From Pseudomonadota bacterium (lineage in GTDB: Bacteria > Myxococcota_A > Polyangia > Polyangiales > Polyangiaceae), in assembly GCA_023402175.1 (NCBI GenBank), contig JAEXCN010000514.1, positions 1 through 6,687 of the forward strand: a stretch of 6,687 nucleotides of DNA, written 5' to 3'. Below, piece after piece: positions 5,722 to 6,687 of this stretch. Position 1 is the stretch's first letter; every line of letters begins with the position of its first letter. Position numbers and translations under genes: made by a program. The notes below the pieces were generated by a model. It had not been told where the DNA came from. It searched no databases and worked only from the letters and a program-made list of their open reading frames with translations.

Positions 5722-5997
5722 TCAGCTCTTTTTCCGATCCTTCTCCAGGCGCGAGACCTCTTCCTCGAGGCGGCGGATCTGCCGCTTGAGATCTTTGACC
5801 TCGTCCTCCGTTGCGAGGCTCATCGCCTTCGCCAGCTTCTCCACCTGGTCGCTCGTGAAGGTCTGCACCTTGCCGGGCATGCTCATCATCTGCATGACGG
5901 CCTTCATCACGCGCTCGTCCTGCATGATCTTCATGACGCGCGGGTCCGTCATGAGCTTCATGCCTTGCTTCAACAGACTCTTCTTGATCGAGCTCAT
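5722..5997 (-). CDS. Small Met-rich coiled-coil protein, STI1-like N-terminal half
   Basis: A 91-residue protein that I do not recognise as a named family. Ten of the first 40 residues are Met. They lie in two similar short units, DPRVMKIMQ (18-26) and DERVMKAVMQ (27-36), whose pattern of Asp-x-Arg-Val-Met helices recalls STI1/DP-type chaperone-binding modules. Such Met-lined helices bind hydrophobic segments. Residues 64-90 form a highly charged coiled coil with perfect heptads (V67, L70, I74, L77, V81, L84), as in phasin tails and other oligomerising proteins. There is no signal peptide and no cysteine. The ATG overlaps the stop of the upstream tetR gene (ATGA) and there is no good ribosome site of its own, so translation is probably coupled. 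A granule-, membrane- or client-binding scaffold is possible; function is unproven. Confidence 0.8.
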   Translation of the reverse strand: MSSIKKSLLKQGMKLMTDPRVMKIMQDERVMKAVMQMMSMPGKVQTFTSDQVEKLAKAMSLATEDEVKDLKRQIRRLEEEVSRLEKDRKKS

Positions 5998-6656
5998 TCT
6001 GCGGCCAGCATAGCAGGGCGGACACGCGAGGTGTCGGCGTCCCCTTCGAGGTAACGCACGACGAGCGCAGCGACCTCGTCCACGAAGCGCGGCTCGGAGA
6101 GGAGCTCGGGACGACGGAGCACCGCGGCGTGCGTCATCGCCTCGACGCAGCTCACCGCGAGGAACGAGGCCATGTCGAGGTCGTCCACGCCGATCTCGTC
6201 CCGATGCGCCTCGAGGTAGGCGCGCACGAGCGTCATCGCCTCCTCGTCGACGCGTCCGATCTGCTCCATGCTGCCGACACGCGGGATCTGCTCGACGAGC
6301 ACGCGGTGGAGCTTGGGCTCGATCCGGTGCGCCTCGATCATCACGCGGACGAGCTCGCGAGCAGCTTCCCGCAAGGGCAGGTGCGCGACGCGCGCGAGCG
6401 ACGCGCGAACGAGGTCCATCATGCTGCCGATGTGACGCTCGATCACCGCCGCGACGAGGGCCGCCTTCGTAGGGAAGTATTGATAGAGCGATCCGATGCT
6501 GACGCCGGCGGCCTGCGCGATCTTGTTCGTGCTCGTGTGGTCGTAGCCCTCCTTGACGAGAACGCGAGCGGTTGCAGCCAGCAGCGCGTCGACGGTCGCC
6601 CGCGAACGCTCCTGAGTGGCATTTTTCCGGGGGCTCGTGGCGGGACGACGGGCCAT
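5994..6656 (-). CDS. TetR/AcrR-family transcriptional regulator
   Basis: A 220-residue protein of normal TetR length. Residues 17-65 are the DNA-binding domain: a first helix around TVDALLAATARVLVKEGYDH, then the helix-turn-helix TSTNKIAQAAGVSIGSLYQY (41-60) followed by FPTKAALVAAV, a near-consensus match to the family. The N-terminal 16 residues form a basic arm (MARRPATSPRK) that could contact the DNA minor groove. Residues 75-205 are all-helical and should form the dimerisation and ligand pocket; the ligand is unknown. Start ATG 6656 has GGAG 9 bases upstream. The stop overlaps the start of the small coiled-coil gene, so the two form an operon. Members of the family usually repress their own operon and a neighbour. 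The promoter lies at or beyond the right edge of the window, so no operator could be identified. Confidence 0.93.
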   Translation of the reverse strand: MARRPATSPRKNATQERSRATVDALLAATARVLVKEGYDHTSTNKIAQAAGVSIGSLYQYFPTKAALVAAVIERHIGSMMDLVRASLARVAHLPLREAARELVRVMIEAHRIEPKLHRVLVEQIPRVGSMEQIGRVDEEAMTLVRAYLEAHRDEIGVDDLDMASFLAVSCVEAMTHAAVLRRPELLSEPRFVDEVAALVVRYLEGDADTSRVRPAMLAAE

Positions 6657-6687
6657 GGGACAGTTCTCCGACGACGCGGAGCGAAGC

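Noticed and set aside
5264..6025. Minus-strand open frame of 253 codons overlapping the hydrolase and small gene
   Set aside because: Arg-rich shadow frame. The frames on either side have clear families or an ATGA-coupled arrangement.
1..6687. CRISPR array, tRNA, rRNA, insertion sequence or attachment site
   Set aside because: No regularly spaced direct repeats, no tRNA cloverleaf, no rRNA-like conserved stretch, and no transposase or integrase motif was found on either strand.

Overview
The base composition is strongly GC-rich. Third codon positions are almost all G or C, and the left half of the window encodes one very large Ser/Thr-kinase/ATPase/TPR/GAF protein. That combination suggests a myxobacterium (Myxococcota, probably a Polyangia-type lineage), because such kinase-headed regulators are a hallmark of the group. 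This is an inference from gene style. No rRNA, tRNA or marker gene is present to fix the taxonomy.

Layout, left to right. Positions 1-3355 (minus strand) are a single reading frame that runs off the left edge: protein kinase, P-loop ATPase, a long helical TPR-like region, then most of a GAF domain. The GAF type is the one usually followed by a sigma-54 activator (AAA+) domain and a Fis-type HTH, which would lie outside the window. Positions 3356-3453 are a short gap dense in TGGCAC motifs and inverted repeats, including a sigma-54-like -24/-12 match just before the kinase gene. Positions 3454-4422 (minus) encode a secreted, probably outer-membrane beta-barrel protein with a Lys/Glu/Ala-rich linker. 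Positions 4423-4740 are the divergent intergenic region, with two stem-loops in the barrel gene's leader and a strong G/C-run hairpin. Positions 4741-5688 (plus) encode an alpha/beta hydrolase with a complete Ser/Asp/His set. Convergent to it, positions 6656-5722 (minus) hold a two-gene unit: a TetR-family repressor whose stop codon overlaps (ATGA) the start of a small Met-rich, coiled-coil protein.

How the parts may work together. The tetR/small-protein pair is almost certainly co-transcribed and translationally coupled. The TetR protein is the obvious candidate regulator of itself and of the small protein, and possibly of the convergent hydrolase. The kinase-GAF protein is probably a signal-integrating regulator expressed from its own promoter, though read-through from the barrel gene is possible because no convincing terminator separates them. 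Nothing ties the four units into one pathway. No mobile element, CRISPR array or RNA gene was seen. The most interesting signals are the motif-dense promoter region of the kinase gene, the degenerate catalytic motifs of the kinase and ATPase, and the STI1-like small protein coupled to the TetR regulator.
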